DNA of 64,000 nucleotides, taken from Murimonas intestini (GTDB lineage: Bacteria; Bacillota; Clostridia; Lachnospirales; Lachnospiraceae). Under the pieces are notes generated by a model. The model made no database searches, had not been told where the DNA came from, and worked only from the letters and a program-made list of their open reading frames with translations. Position numbers and translations under genes: made by a program. Below are positions 17,631-26,827 of the stretch, piece by piece. The stretch is from NCBI RefSeq assembly GCF_024622195.1, contig NZ_JANKBI010000007.1:158405-222404 (forward strand), written 5' to 3'. Positions within the stretch are counted from its first letter, which is position 1. The number at the start of each line of letters is the position of its first letter.

Positions 17631-17943
17631 ATATCAGCTTCTCGTCCTCCCTGATATGTTTTTTAAAATTTTCTGTATGTTCTGCGTTGGCACGGTGATT
17701 CAGCGCCTCCGTGGTAACTAAGTCCACCGGCTTATGCAACGCCTCCGTTAAATCGCTGTACAATCCACCGAGCCCGAACATACTCCGTATCCGCCCGCCG
17801 TCAATACGCAAATCAATATCACTCTCAGGCAGTGCGTCACCACGGGCATAAGAGCCAAACAGATAGGCTCTGCTGACACCATATTTTTCAAGAATCGGCG
17901 CAATAATCCTGCTAATCTCGCTTACCGCATAAATCCTATCCAT
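17611..17943 (-). CDS. mntA: MntA-type nucleotidyltransferase antitoxin
   Basis: A 110-residue minimal nucleotidyltransferase. GSYARG (residues 30-35) and SDIDL with Asp42 and Asp44 form the metal and nucleotide site; a third acidic residue is Asp74 in KPVDLVT. In known systems it inactivates HepT by AMPylation. It precedes hepT on the same strand with a 20-base overlap. A consensus promoter with a palindrome over the -10 lies immediately upstream, suggesting autoregulation. Confidence 0.87.
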   Translation of the reverse strand: MDRIYAVSEISRIIAPILEKYGVSRAYLFGSYARGDALPESDIDLRIDGGRIRSMFGLGGLYSDLTEALHKPVDLVTTEALNHRANAEHTENFKKHIREDEKLIYEEKNS

Positions 17944-17969
17944 TCTCTCACTCCTCTCCGGTAAAACTC

Positions 17970-18012
17970 AATGCTATATTTATATTATAGCATTGGCAGT
18001 TTTCTATTGCAA
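17970..18012 (-). promoter_or_regulatory. Promoter and operator of the mntA-hepT operon
   Basis: On the minus strand TTGCAA (18007-18012), a 17-bp spacer and TATAAT (17984-17989) form a near-consensus promoter. The palindrome AATGCTATA-7 bp-TATAGCATT (17970-17994) covers the -10 and the likely start of transcription, the usual arrangement for repression by a toxin-antitoxin complex. Confidence 0.72.
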
Positions 18013-18081
18013 TAACCGCATTTCGTGGATTTTCACTGAAAATCCCGAGTTTTGCCAAACTCCTTAAACTGCAGCTTCAGC

Positions 18082-18981
18082 TCAGCCTTTTACGCTTCCC
18101 ATAACAAGCCCGGCCGTAAAATACTTCTGCAGGAACGGATAAATGATCAGCAGCGGGATCATGGAAATAAACAGCTGTGCGGCTCTTAGATTCTGTCCGC
18201 TCACGGCCATTCGTTCAATAATGCTCTGCATGTTATTGCTGTTTAGAAGTACCTGGTCTGATGACTGCAGGACATTCTGCAGATAAGTCTGAAGCGGATA
18301 ATTGCTTGTACTGTTCATATAGATCCGCCCGTCCATCCAGGAATTCCAGTGCCCCATAAATGTAAACAAAGTAATGGTGGCAATGGAGGGCTTTGCCAAT
18401 GGCAGATAGAGCTTCCACAGTATAGTGTGCTGCTTTGCGCCGTCCACAAGTGCAGACTCTTCGATCTCCCGCGGGATTCCTCTGAAGAAATTCATCATCA
18501 GCACAATATTGAATACATTCACACCCATGGGCAGCACCAGCGCCCAGATGGTATCCATCATTTTTAAGTCCTTGATCAGCAGATAGGTGGGCACCAGGCC
18601 TGCATTAAAGATCATTACAAACATAAACAGCCACATATATATCTTTCTGGCCGGAAAATACTGCTCCTCCTTAGAAAGGGGGTAGGCAGCCAGGATAGTC
18701 AGGAGCAGCCCCAGGGGTACGCCAACAGCCAGCCTTGTGATGGTAACACCAAAAGCTCTCCAGAACATGCTATTTTGCATTACATATTTATACGCAGCCA
18801 GTGTAAAACCCTTCGGGATCAGCGTGACCATGTTTGAATCCGTATAGGAGGCCCCGCTGAAGGACAGCGCCAAAATATGTATGAGAGGGACAAGACATGA
18901 CAGCATCATGAATATTATGATTATGTAGTTAATTATATTGAAGACCAACCTGCCTTTTGATTTATATTCTTTCATCCCCAT
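18082..18981 (-). CDS. CUT1 sugar ABC transporter permease (LplC/YtcP type)
   Basis: A 299-residue permease with six predicted helices and the conserved EAA loop EIEESALVDGAKQHTILWK near residues 190-210 that docks to a shared ATPase. The sequence resembles the LplC/YtcP branch, which imports larger oligosaccharides. It is the last gene of a binding protein-permease-permease operon. As is usual for CUT1 operons of this type there is no ATPase gene here; a general MsmX-like ATPase elsewhere would serve it. It follows the partner permease by five bases. Confidence 0.9.
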   Translation of the reverse strand: MGMKEYKSKGRLVFNIINYIIIIFMMLSCLVPLIHILALSFSGASYTDSNMVTLIPKGFTLAAYKYVMQNSMFWRAFGVTITRLAVGVPLGLLLTILAAYPLSKEEQYFPARKIYMWLFMFVMIFNAGLVPTYLLIKDLKMMDTIWALVLPMGVNVFNIVLMMNFFRGIPREIEESALVDGAKQHTILWKLYLPLAKPSIATITLFTFMGHWNSWMDGRIYMNSTSNYPLQTYLQNVLQSSDQVLLNSNNMQSIIERMAVSGQNLRAAQLFISMIPLLIIYPFLQKYFTAGLVMGSVKG

Positions 18982-18986
18982 CCCCC

Positions 18987-19895
18987 TTAGAATACCCTGT
19001 AGCCTGCAAATTTGTCTGCCAGTTTATTGGAACCTGCAATCAATATGATAGATACCACGGATTTGAACAGACCTACAGCTGTGCTGAAGGAATACTGCTG
19101 CTGCTGTATACCCAGCCTGTAAACTAAGGTATCTATAATGTCTCCGCTCTCATAGACAGACACATTGTAGAGGTTAAATACCTGGTCAAATCCTGCGTTT
19201 AATATATTTCCAATGGAGAGGATAGTCATCAGCACGATAAACATGGATATCCCCGGAAGAGTAATATGCAGTGTCTGTTTCCACCGGCCAGCGCCGTCGA
19301 TGGCTGCCGCCTCGTACAGCGCCGGATCTATATTTGTCAGGGCTGCCAGATAGACTATTGTATTGTAGCCAAAATTTTTCCATACATCACTGACTGTCAG
19401 TGTCCACCTGAATGTGTCGTTGCTTCCTAAAAAGAAAACAGGTTCATGTCCAAAAGCTTCTATTATCCTGTTTACCAGCCCTCCGTCTGTCCTGAGTATA
19501 TTCGTCAATATGCCTGCCAGGATGATCCATGAGAGGAAATAGGGCAGATATGTGATAGTCTGAGTCATCTTTTTAAACCATTTTACCCTTATCTCATTGA
19601 GCATCAGGGCAAAGGTGATGGGCACCGCCAGATTGCCGATTATTTTCATAAATGCGATAATCAGTGTGTTCCTCAGCGCTCTGAGTGTATCATCGGTAAT
19701 AAACATTTTTTCAAAGTGCTTCAGGCCCACCCAGGGCGAGTCTGCTATCCCCAGCCCTGGTTTATAGTCTTTAAAGGCAATGCTGAATCCTGTTATCATG
19801 GGAATATAATTAAAAATAATAATACACAGAAGAGGGATCCAGACCATCAGATGAAACATCATCTGATCCGATGTCATTTTTTTCTTTTTTCTCAT
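18987..19895 (-). CDS. CUT1 sugar ABC transporter permease (LplB/YteP type)
   Basis: A 302-residue permease with six helices and the EAA loop LYEAAAIDGAGRWKQTLHI near residues 190-210. It pairs with the permease encoded five bases downstream to form the membrane channel. The LplB/YteP branch typically handles unusual oligosaccharides such as pectin or glucuronoxylan fragments. It lies 30 bases behind the binding-protein gene. Confidence 0.9.
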   Translation of the reverse strand: MRKKKKMTSDQMMFHLMVWIPLLCIIIFNYIPMITGFSIAFKDYKPGLGIADSPWVGLKHFEKMFITDDTLRALRNTLIIAFMKIIGNLAVPITFALMLNEIRVKWFKKMTQTITYLPYFLSWIILAGILTNILRTDGGLVNRIIEAFGHEPVFFLGSNDTFRWTLTVSDVWKNFGYNTIVYLAALTNIDPALYEAAAIDGAGRWKQTLHITLPGISMFIVLMTILSIGNILNAGFDQVFNLYNVSVYESGDIIDTLVYRLGIQQQQYSFSTAVGLFKSVVSIILIAGSNKLADKFAGYRVF

Positions 19896-19925
19896 TTTCT
19901 TATCGCCTCTCGTATCTGACTATAT

Positions 19926-21695
19926 TTAATTGCCCTTTGATGCCTGGTACCAGGCATCCGCCTCCTCTGTGATCTCTGCTCCGCCCAGGGCGCTCCATTG
20001 TTCAAGGAATTCATCATAGTAATCCACGCTCTTGTTCCCTGTAATGATATCCACCATTGTTTCCTTTGCAAGTGTGATCAGGCTTGTTGTACACTCATTC
20101 ATCTTTTCTGTAGCCGTAGTGTCATACGCGGAATACAAATAATTATCCATGTCATCCATCTCATGAAGTGTCTGGTAGGCACAATGCTCATTTCCCCACA
20201 CGGACCAGTAGAGGATTCCTGCCTCATAAGCCGCCAGCTCTTCTTCGTTAAGCTCATCTCTCCTGTCCCTATTGTCGTAATACTGCATCATCGCCTTGTA
20301 ATCCCGGAGGTTCTCAGCGCTGAGTCCTGTTGTCTCCCCTGTTTTAAACGCATTCTGAAGCAGATCATACGCTTTCATATTTTTAGACGCAACTGACATT
20401 CCTCCCACACACAGGGTATATCCCGTATATTTTCCCGGAAGTCCATTGTACATCTCATACTCCTCCTGAGTGAGTTTGTCAGGACGGCCGCAGTAATGTG
20501 TTCCCAGATTCATCAACTTAAAGAAGGTCTCCATATCATCATACTTGCTGCTCATAACATTAAAAGAATTCGTTGCCGCGGTATAGAAAGCCTGCCCTCT
20601 TAATTCCTCAGTCAGTCCCGGGATCGCCGCTGACACAAAATTTGCATCCGGCTGTGTCGCCACTGCATTCTTCCACGGCATTTCAGCCCCATAGAAAATA
20701 CTGAAGGCCATTCCTACTCTTCCGGCTGACATATCCTGTATGATCTGGTCCTGTCCTGCTGTCACAAAATCCTTTGAGATAATCCCTTCCTCATACATCT
20801 TCTGCAGCAGCGTAAGACCCTGCTTCATTTCTTCTGTCTTTGAACCTCCGTATACTGCCTTTCCATCTACATCTATAAATGGGACAATATTTGAAAAATG
20901 TCCCGGCTGGGCCCCGAACATTTCAAAAAATGTACCCAGATCTCCAAACTGCTGGAATACATCTTTCCCGTTAACTGCAAGCCCATATGTATCATCTTTT
21001 CCGTTCTGGTCCGGGTCATTTTCCTTAAACGCCTTTGCAACTGCATAAAACTCATCTACAGTCCTGGGGATTTCCAGGCCCAGATTATCCAGCCAATCCT
21101 GACGTATCCACAAGATAGGCATGCTGTCATTGGGGGATGCAGCCGTTGGCAGCCCGTAAAGCTTTCCGTCTATGGTGGCCGCCTGCAGCGCCCTCCGTCC
21201 CGCCTCTGTGTCATAATATTCCTTTATTTCATCGGACGCATACTTTTCAAATCCTTCAGTCAGATCTGCAAAGACTCCCTGTTCAGCCCATTCCTTAAAC
21301 TGCTTGGAATCCACACTGAACACATCCGGGTAATCACCTGACATGACACACTGTGAAAGCTTCTCTGTATTCTGTGACAGGTCCACCTCATACATTACAT
21401 CCAGCTTTATTCCATTCTCACGGTACAGGTTCACCCATGTATTATTGTCGGCTGTCTCATCCCCCTGGAACTTAAAAGATGTATCACGTGCCACGCCGAT
21501 TTTTACTGATCTGAGCTCATCCTCTCCCTTTTCACCTGTATCTGCTGTACCTTCTTCCGCTGCCTCTTCTGATGTCTCCTTCTTTGAAGAACTGTCCTCA
21601 TCCTTTCCCGGTTTCGTCACCGCACAGGCACACATTGATACTGCCATGCTGCCACATAACAAAACGGCACACACTTTTCTCATTCTTTCTTTCAT
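19926..21695 (-). CDS. CUT1 extracellular oligosaccharide-binding lipoprotein
   Basis: A 589-residue binding protein of the LplA-like extracellular solute-binding family; this large size is typical of the branch. The signal peptide ends MCAC with Cys at residue 24 as the probable lipidation site, followed by a Ser/Lys/Glu-rich linker to about residue 60. The fold begins at VKIGVARDTSF. It supplies the two downstream permeases. Upstream lies a two-copy direct repeat followed by a -35, shared with the GH3 gene, implying one activator controls both. The ligand is unknown; a beta-linked oligosaccharide fits the linked GH3. Confidence 0.88.
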   Translation of the reverse strand: MKERMRKVCAVLLCGSMAVSMCACAVTKPGKDEDSSSKKETSEEAAEEGTADTGEKGEDELRSVKIGVARDTSFKFQGDETADNNTWVNLYRENGIKLDVMYEVDLSQNTEKLSQCVMSGDYPDVFSVDSKQFKEWAEQGVFADLTEGFEKYASDEIKEYYDTEAGRRALQAATIDGKLYGLPTAASPNDSMPILWIRQDWLDNLGLEIPRTVDEFYAVAKAFKENDPDQNGKDDTYGLAVNGKDVFQQFGDLGTFFEMFGAQPGHFSNIVPFIDVDGKAVYGGSKTEEMKQGLTLLQKMYEEGIISKDFVTAGQDQIIQDMSAGRVGMAFSIFYGAEMPWKNAVATQPDANFVSAAIPGLTEELRGQAFYTAATNSFNVMSSKYDDMETFFKLMNLGTHYCGRPDKLTQEEYEMYNGLPGKYTGYTLCVGGMSVASKNMKAYDLLQNAFKTGETTGLSAENLRDYKAMMQYYDNRDRRDELNEEELAAYEAGILYWSVWGNEHCAYQTLHEMDDMDNYLYSAYDTTATEKMNECTTSLITLAKETMVDIITGNKSVDYYDEFLEQWSALGGAEITEEADAWYQASKGN

Positions 21696-21740
21696 TTTCC
21701 ATTCTCCTTCGTCACATTCACTATTTTTTTAATTCTGATA

Positions 21741-21804
21741 AGATTATTCTAGTCATTATGACCATTCAAAACCATGTGCATTTTTTGTCATATGGTGCAT
21801 TTTT
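21741..21804 (-). promoter_or_regulatory. Activator site and promoter of the CUT1 transporter operon
   Basis: On the minus strand two direct repeats of AAAAATGCAC-like sequence with a 19-bp period (21772-21804) lie two bases upstream of a -35 TTGAAT (21764-21769), a 17-bp spacer and a poor -10 TAATCT (21741-21746). The near-identical arrangement occurs before the GH3 gene at 26794-26827. This is how AraC-type activators bind next to RNA polymerase. Confidence 0.65.
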
Positions 21805-21824
21805 ATAACAGTTGTAACTGTTCA

Positions 21825-22667
21825 TTATGTCTCCGTCATCTTTCTTCCTGCATATTCCCGCCTGTATTCCTGGGGCGTTATACCCAGCTCTCTCCTGAAG
21901 GCCCTTGCAAACGCCTGGGGTGAGAGGTAGCCTGATTCCTGGGATATTTCCTGTATGGATTTATCAGTCTCAAGAAGCATCTTTTTTGCACCCTGAAGCT
22001 TCTGTTCCATGATATATGCAGACAGCTTCTCTTTTCCGTACTGCCTGAATATCTTCGAAAGATAGGCTGGAGAATAGTGAAACTTTTCCGCAATCAAGGC
22101 TGCCGTCAAATCTTCTTTGCTGTGCTCCTTAATATACCCTTTGATCCTCCTGATCAGCTCCTGGTCATGCTGCGGCCCTTCCCCCTCATAACTGATCATC
22201 TGTCTGGCCTTTTCTTCAGAAAAGATCTGCTTTACCTACTCAATCTGTTTTTTTGCTGTCTCCACTGATTCTCTTCCGGATCTTTTCTCTTCCAGTACTT
22301 CTGCTGCTGACCGGATTGCGCTCTTGATCATATCTTCCTGCTCTGTTTTAACAATGTACCGGCACCTTTTGATCTTGTTTGCCCTGTAAATATAGGAAAA
22401 CTCCTCATAGGCGGTCAGCAGTATTACTTCTGTGTCAGGCAAATTTTCAGCCGCATATTCAAGCAGTTCAAAGCCATCTGTGACTGGCATCACTATATCA
22501 GTCATCAGCAGATCCGGAGCCTGCTGTGCCAGCCTTTTCTTTGCACGTGTCCCTGAGTAAAATACTTCTACCTCACCCATATCTCCCAGTGTTTCCCTCA
22601 CCAGATCCCCCACATAATCTGCTATTTCCGCTTCATCGTCCACCACCATGATTTTCCACCTGTTCAT
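21825..22667 (-). pseudogene. AraC-type response regulator split by one in-frame TAG
   Basis: The frame from 22667 encodes a receiver domain (acidic pocket DDE, phosphoacceptor Asp57 in LLMTDIVMP) and ends at a TAG at 22236-22238 after 143 residues. The same frame continues without another stop as VKQIFSEEKARQ, then an ATG at 22199 and a full AraC double helix-turn-helix of 124 residues ending GYLSPQAFARAFRRELGITP and stopping at 21825. One base change (for example AAG to TAG) explains the break. As written the cell would make a receiver-only protein and perhaps a separate DNA-binding piece if translation restarts at 22199, which lacks a good ribosome site. The YesM kinase gene upstream overlaps by 35 bases and is intact. 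A sequencing error is the main alternative. Confidence 0.8.
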
Positions 22668-24420
22668 ATACCTTTCCTCCGTCCAGTTCCGCTATCGCCT
22701 GCAATGCCCCCTGCTCTGTCCTCACATACAAAAGCTTGTATTCTTCCCCGTAAAATAACTTGATCCTCCTGTTGGTATTGACAGTTGATGTGATTTCCCC
22801 ATCTTCCGGAGGATTTTGTATTCTCTCATTCATTTCAGCAACTTCCTCACAGGTGATATCAATCCCTGTCTCTTCAACAACCACACTTACTTTTGACTCA
22901 TTCCGCAGGAAAAACATTCTCACTTTCCCATTTTCTTCTATCTTTTCCATCCCGTATTTAACCGCATTTTCTACAAGGGGCTGAAGAAGCAGCCGGGGTA
23001 CGGGAAGATTTCTGATATCCTCAGGGCATGGTTCCAGTTCAAATTCAAATCTGTTTGAAAAGCGTTCACTTTGTATATTCATATATGTACTGATACAGCC
23101 GCATTCTTCCTCCAGCGGGATCACATCCCTCTTATTCCTGTTCATGAACCTGAAATAATCACTTAAAAGCCCTGCCATCTTCTCCGCGCCGGCCTGGTCA
23201 CCTCTCCTGATCCTGATCTTTATAAGGAGCAGAGTGTTATACAGAAAATGTGGGTTGATCTGAGCCTGCAGCTGTTTTAGCTGCTCCCTCTGCAAGTCGA
23301 TCTTCATCAGATAATTATCCCGGATATTTTTATTGAGACGCATACTCATTTCATTAAAGCCTGTATACAGAACATCAAACTCATCCTGAGAATGGGCCCT
23401 GATCAATACCTCCTCCTGGCCGTCCTTCATAGTGCGGAAGGCATTCGTCAGCAGCAGGACAGGCTTCTTGATATACTTCCTCACATATAAAAAGAAGCAA
23501 AAAAGCACCAGGGCATTGACCAGGATCATTACAGGTATGAGATGATAGCTCTCCCTTGTCTTTTCAAATACATCATCATAGGACCGGCAGGTTATCACAT
23601 CTATCCTGTGATTGTAATCCCCTGCCCGGGAACAGAAAAACTTCTCCCTGCCTACAGTGATTTCGAAAGTATCGCTCCCGCTGTCCTCTTTAGATGCCTG
23701 GTATGTCTCAAGTAATTTCTCCAGTTTTTCTTCATTGTCGATATTGTTAAGAAGCACCCTGCCTTCTATCAATATGATAGCCTGTGCCGCCCCGTCATCA
23801 CACAGCTTGTCCAAAAGCTCCTGAAATTTATATCCTGAGATAGTCATTCTGCTGACAGAGCGAATATGGCTCCTGACCGTCCCCTGGGAGAGATCTCCTA
23901 TATACATCTGCACATTTCCGTGGTCCACTATCAGTTTATTAGGGTTCGCAAAATAATCGTCAACAGAATCAAAATCCTCCTGATTCATATCCGCCCAATA
24001 ATTACTGTGGATGCACACATCCCTCTGTGTGAGATATATGCGCAGGTCTGAAACAAACCATTCCATAAAGCGGTACCACTGCATCCTGTCCTGGATCTTT
24101 ACTATTTTTTCTGATCTCTCATATGAATCATAATAGTCCCACATATCTGAGAGCAACGAAAGATTCGTGGTGCTGAACATCTCAAGCACATTGTATTCCA
24201 CTTCCTCTATTTTGCCGTAAAAACTGTCAAAGATCTGGGAATCTCTTGTATATGCAGCCTCTGACAAACTCTGAATTGTCTCCTTCTGAAATGTCCTGTA
24301 CAGATGACCAAACAAAAGTACAGTGGGAAGCAGTGTAAAAAGAGAGATACACATAAGCTTAAACACAATACTCCGATACCAGGGACACTTTTTATTTTCT
24401 GGTATTTCTCTTCCCTCCAT
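22633..24420 (-). CDS. Sensor histidine kinase (YesM family)
   Basis: A 595-residue kinase with helices near residues 17-37 and 290-310 around an extracytoplasmic sensor, a HAMP segment, phosphoacceptor His at about residue 391 in INPHFLYNTL, and an ATPase with LLQPLVENAVKYG. The G2 region is less canonical (NTNRRIKLFYGEEYKLLY instead of a GLxN motif), which is worth noting since the partner regulator is broken. AGGAGGGG precedes the ATG. It overlaps the regulator gene by 35 bases and lies upstream of the CUT1 transporter operon it probably once controlled. Confidence 0.88.
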   Translation of the reverse strand: MEGREIPENKKCPWYRSIVFKLMCISLFTLLPTVLLFGHLYRTFQKETIQSLSEAAYTRDSQIFDSFYGKIEEVEYNVLEMFSTTNLSLLSDMWDYYDSYERSEKIVKIQDRMQWYRFMEWFVSDLRIYLTQRDVCIHSNYWADMNQEDFDSVDDYFANPNKLIVDHGNVQMYIGDLSQGTVRSHIRSVSRMTISGYKFQELLDKLCDDGAAQAIILIEGRVLLNNIDNEEKLEKLLETYQASKEDSGSDTFEITVGREKFFCSRAGDYNHRIDVITCRSYDDVFEKTRESYHLIPVMILVNALVLFCFFLYVRKYIKKPVLLLTNAFRTMKDGQEEVLIRAHSQDEFDVLYTGFNEMSMRLNKNIRDNYLMKIDLQREQLKQLQAQINPHFLYNTLLLIKIRIRRGDQAGAEKMAGLLSDYFRFMNRNKRDVIPLEEECGCISTYMNIQSERFSNRFEFELEPCPEDIRNLPVPRLLLQPLVENAVKYGMEKIEENGKVRMFFLRNESKVSVVVEETGIDITCEEVAEMNERIQNPPEDGEITSTVNTNRRIKLFYGEEYKLLYVRTEQGALQAIAELDGGKVYEQVENHGGGR

Positions 24421-24449
24421 AAATCCCCTCCTGATATTTCTATAATGCC

Positions 24450-24488
24450 AAAAAACACACAGAAGATAATGTATTTTCTGTGTGCTTT
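24450..24488 (-). terminator. Terminator after the GH3 gene
   Basis: On the minus strand GCACACAGAA pairs with TTCTGTGTGT across an 11-base loop and is followed by TTTTTGG. It separates the GH3 gene from the kinase, so GH3 forms its own transcription unit. Confidence 0.7.
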
Positions 24489-24495
24489 TCCATTT

Positions 24496-26736
24496 TTACA
24501 GAGCCTGGTCCGGCTCATTAAGTTTCTGCAGCCACTCTGCGATAAGTGCGTCCGTTACAGTACTGTCAGTCCTTTTTATAGTCTGCATAGTGTTCAAAGC
24601 CCCAAAGGCCTGCGTTGTTGGATTTTCATCCCTGCAGAGCTCCAGCAGCAGTTTCGTATGGGGATGGCCTTCAAACAGCCTGGCCAGCTGTTCTTCTTTT
24701 CCATATAGTGTCATCATGTCTTTCAGAGTTGTCTCGTCTGTGATCCTGTCAGCCATTCCCTCTGCCTTGCGCAGTATCTCTCCCTGCAGTCGGATATCCC
24801 TGGAAGAGCTTCCGATCTCTATGGCATATGCTCCGCCCTCAGTCACCCAGCCACCTTTCCCGGGATCGTACACCTGATATGCATCCTGTTCCAGCCAGAA
24901 ATCCACCTGCCTGCTCTCCCCCGGACAAAGACTTATCTTCTGGAATTGACAGAGTTCCCGGACAGGACAGCTAAACAGACTGCCGGGTTTCCTTATGTAC
25001 AGCTGCACGACTTCTTTTCCCTCTCGTTTTCCAGTATTCTCTACCTTAAGGGATATCTTGTCTTTTCCGCCATCCCGGGTGATCTGAAGATCATCATAGG
25101 AGAATGTAGTATAAGACAGACCATATCCAAAAGGGAACGCCACCTCCATCTCCCTCTTATCATAATAGCGGTATCCCACATAAATACCTTCAGCGTAGAC
25201 CACTTCCTTCTGCCCGCCTGGAAAATTCAGATAACATGGGGTATCCTGCAGCTTCACCGGCATAGTCTCAGCCAGCTTTCCGCTGGGGTTTACTCTCCCG
25301 AACAGCACATCTGCTGCCGCAGCCCCGCCAGCCTCACCTGGCAGATACGCATCCAGTATGCCCTTCACGTCTTTTCTCCAGGGCATCTCTACAGGGGCAC
25401 CATGGAATATAACCACAACAGTGTTGGGATTTATCCGCACTATCATGTCCAGCAGCTCTTCCTGGCATTTGGGCAGCTTCATATGCACCCTGTCATAGCC
25501 CTCAGACTCATAAGATTCCGGAAGCCCCAGACAGAGCAGGACTTTACTGCACTCTGCCGCTGTCCGGACAGCCTCTTCCATCCATTCAGGTTCTGAATAA
25601 TCTTCCTCATAGCCTTTGACGTACACTGCTTTTGGGCACAGCTCTTTCACTGACTCGTATACTTCATCCAGCCTGTATTCTTCCACATGGGCGCTTCCGC
25701 CGCCCTGGAATCTGAGTTTCCCAGCCATGCCGCCGATAACTGCCACGGATTCTCCTCTGTCCAGCGGAAGTATATTATCTTCGTTTTTAAGAAGCACCAT
25801 ACTTTCTTCAGCTGCTTTTTTTGCAAACAGGTGATGCTCCTCCGGGTCAAAACGTTCTTTTCTGGAATTATTCTCACACATGAGGCAGAGCTGTATTGTA
25901 TTTCTCACCGCCCTGTCCAGATCCTTCTCCGTCATCTTTCCTGCAGCGATCAGATCTTTTACCTCTTCTGCAAGGCGTTCAGCACTCTGTCCATTCAGCA
26001 GGAGGTTTAAGCCGTTTTTAACTGACTTTTCCAAATGCAGGGCAGCATCGCAGTCTGTGACCACATTCCCCTGATAATTCCAATCCTCCCTGAGCACATG
26101 CTTTAATGTCACTTCATTCTCAGCGCCGTATTCCCCATTGATTTTATTATAAGCTGTCATGACCATATATGGTTTTCCAGCCCGTACAGGTTTTTCAAAT
26201 GCTTTCAGGTAAATCTCATGGAGGGCACGGATATCTATCTTTTCGTCAATTGACATCCTCCTGGTCTCCTGATTGTTGGCAGCATAATGCTTCACACATG
26301 CTCCCACCCCTTCAGCCTGGAGCCCTGCCACATATTCAGCAGCCAGCTCCCCAGTCAGAACCGGGTCCTCCGAATAATACTCGAAATTCCTGCCGCACAG
26401 CGGGCTTCGTTTAATATTACAGCCCGGTCCAAACAATACATCAATTCCTTCTGTCTGCGCCTCCACTCCCAGATAATGCCCAAGCTCCCTCATCAGTTCC
26501 CTGTCCCAGGAGCATGCATATGTGCTGGCAGACGGATAACATATCAGAGGAATGCTCTGCTCATCTGCCTCTTTCCTCCGCCTTATTCCCGAAGGTCCAT
26601 CTGCCACCCAGAAACTTCTCAGGCCATATTCCTCCATATCCCGCTGCTCAATCAGCCCCTGGGACAATAACGCCGCTTTCTCTTCCAGTGTCAGACTGGA
26701 AAGTATTTTTTCTGCTTCACCCATAACATCTCTCAC
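24496..26736 (-). CDS. GH3 beta-glycosidase (beta-glucosidase/xylosidase type)
   Basis: A 746-residue GH3 enzyme with no signal peptide, so it acts on imported oligosaccharides. The order is N-terminal barrel with KHYAANNQE (about residues 149-157) and the nucleophile Asp in VVTDCDA (about 230), then the (alpha/beta)6 sandwich, then a fibronectin III-like domain (FGYGLSYTTFSY onward). The nucleophile motif reads TDC where SDW is usual; the Asp is kept. A final helical tail beyond residue 690 may be a small extra domain. The start is GTG with GGAGG seven bases before it. The shared activator site links it to the CUT1 transporter at 18082-21695. Confidence 0.92.
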   Translation of the reverse strand: MRDVMGEAEKILSSLTLEEKAALLSQGLIEQRDMEEYGLRSFWVADGPSGIRRRKEADEQSIPLICYPSASTYACSWDRELMRELGHYLGVEAQTEGIDVLFGPGCNIKRSPLCGRNFEYYSEDPVLTGELAAEYVAGLQAEGVGACVKHYAANNQETRRMSIDEKIDIRALHEIYLKAFEKPVRAGKPYMVMTAYNKINGEYGAENEVTLKHVLREDWNYQGNVVTDCDAALHLEKSVKNGLNLLLNGQSAERLAEEVKDLIAAGKMTEKDLDRAVRNTIQLCLMCENNSRKERFDPEEHHLFAKKAAEESMVLLKNEDNILPLDRGESVAVIGGMAGKLRFQGGGSAHVEEYRLDEVYESVKELCPKAVYVKGYEEDYSEPEWMEEAVRTAAECSKVLLCLGLPESYESEGYDRVHMKLPKCQEELLDMIVRINPNTVVVIFHGAPVEMPWRKDVKGILDAYLPGEAGGAAAADVLFGRVNPSGKLAETMPVKLQDTPCYLNFPGGQKEVVYAEGIYVGYRYYDKREMEVAFPFGYGLSYTTFSYDDLQITRDGGKDKISLKVENTGKREGKEVVQLYIRKPGSLFSCPVRELCQFQKISLCPGESRQVDFWLEQDAYQVYDPGKGGWVTEGGAYAIEIGSSSRDIRLQGEILRKAEGMADRITDETTLKDMMTLYGKEEQLARLFEGHPHTKLLLELCRDENPTTQAFGALNTMQTIKRTDSTVTDALIAEWLQKLNEPDQAL

Positions 26737-26784
26737 TGCTTTTCCTCCTTGGCTGCCCTTTTTCTGTATTGTAGCCTTTTAAGG

Positions 26785-26827
26785 AATCAAAATCCATGAG
26801 CAGTTTTTGTTACATGGTGCAGTTTTT
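26785..26827 (-). promoter_or_regulatory. Activator site and -35 of the GH3 gene
   Basis: On the minus strand the direct repeats AAAAACTGCAC and AAAAACTGCTC, 19 bp apart, end in CATGG (26794-26827) and are followed three bases later by TTGATT (26785-26790). This copies the site before the CUT1 binding-protein gene. It overlaps the last codons of the neighbouring Spx/ArsC-like gene. Confidence 0.62.

Noticed and set aside
22236..22238. TAG read as pyrrolysine or programmed readthrough
   Set aside because: No Pyl machinery or readthrough signal is visible; a point mutation or sequencing error is simpler.
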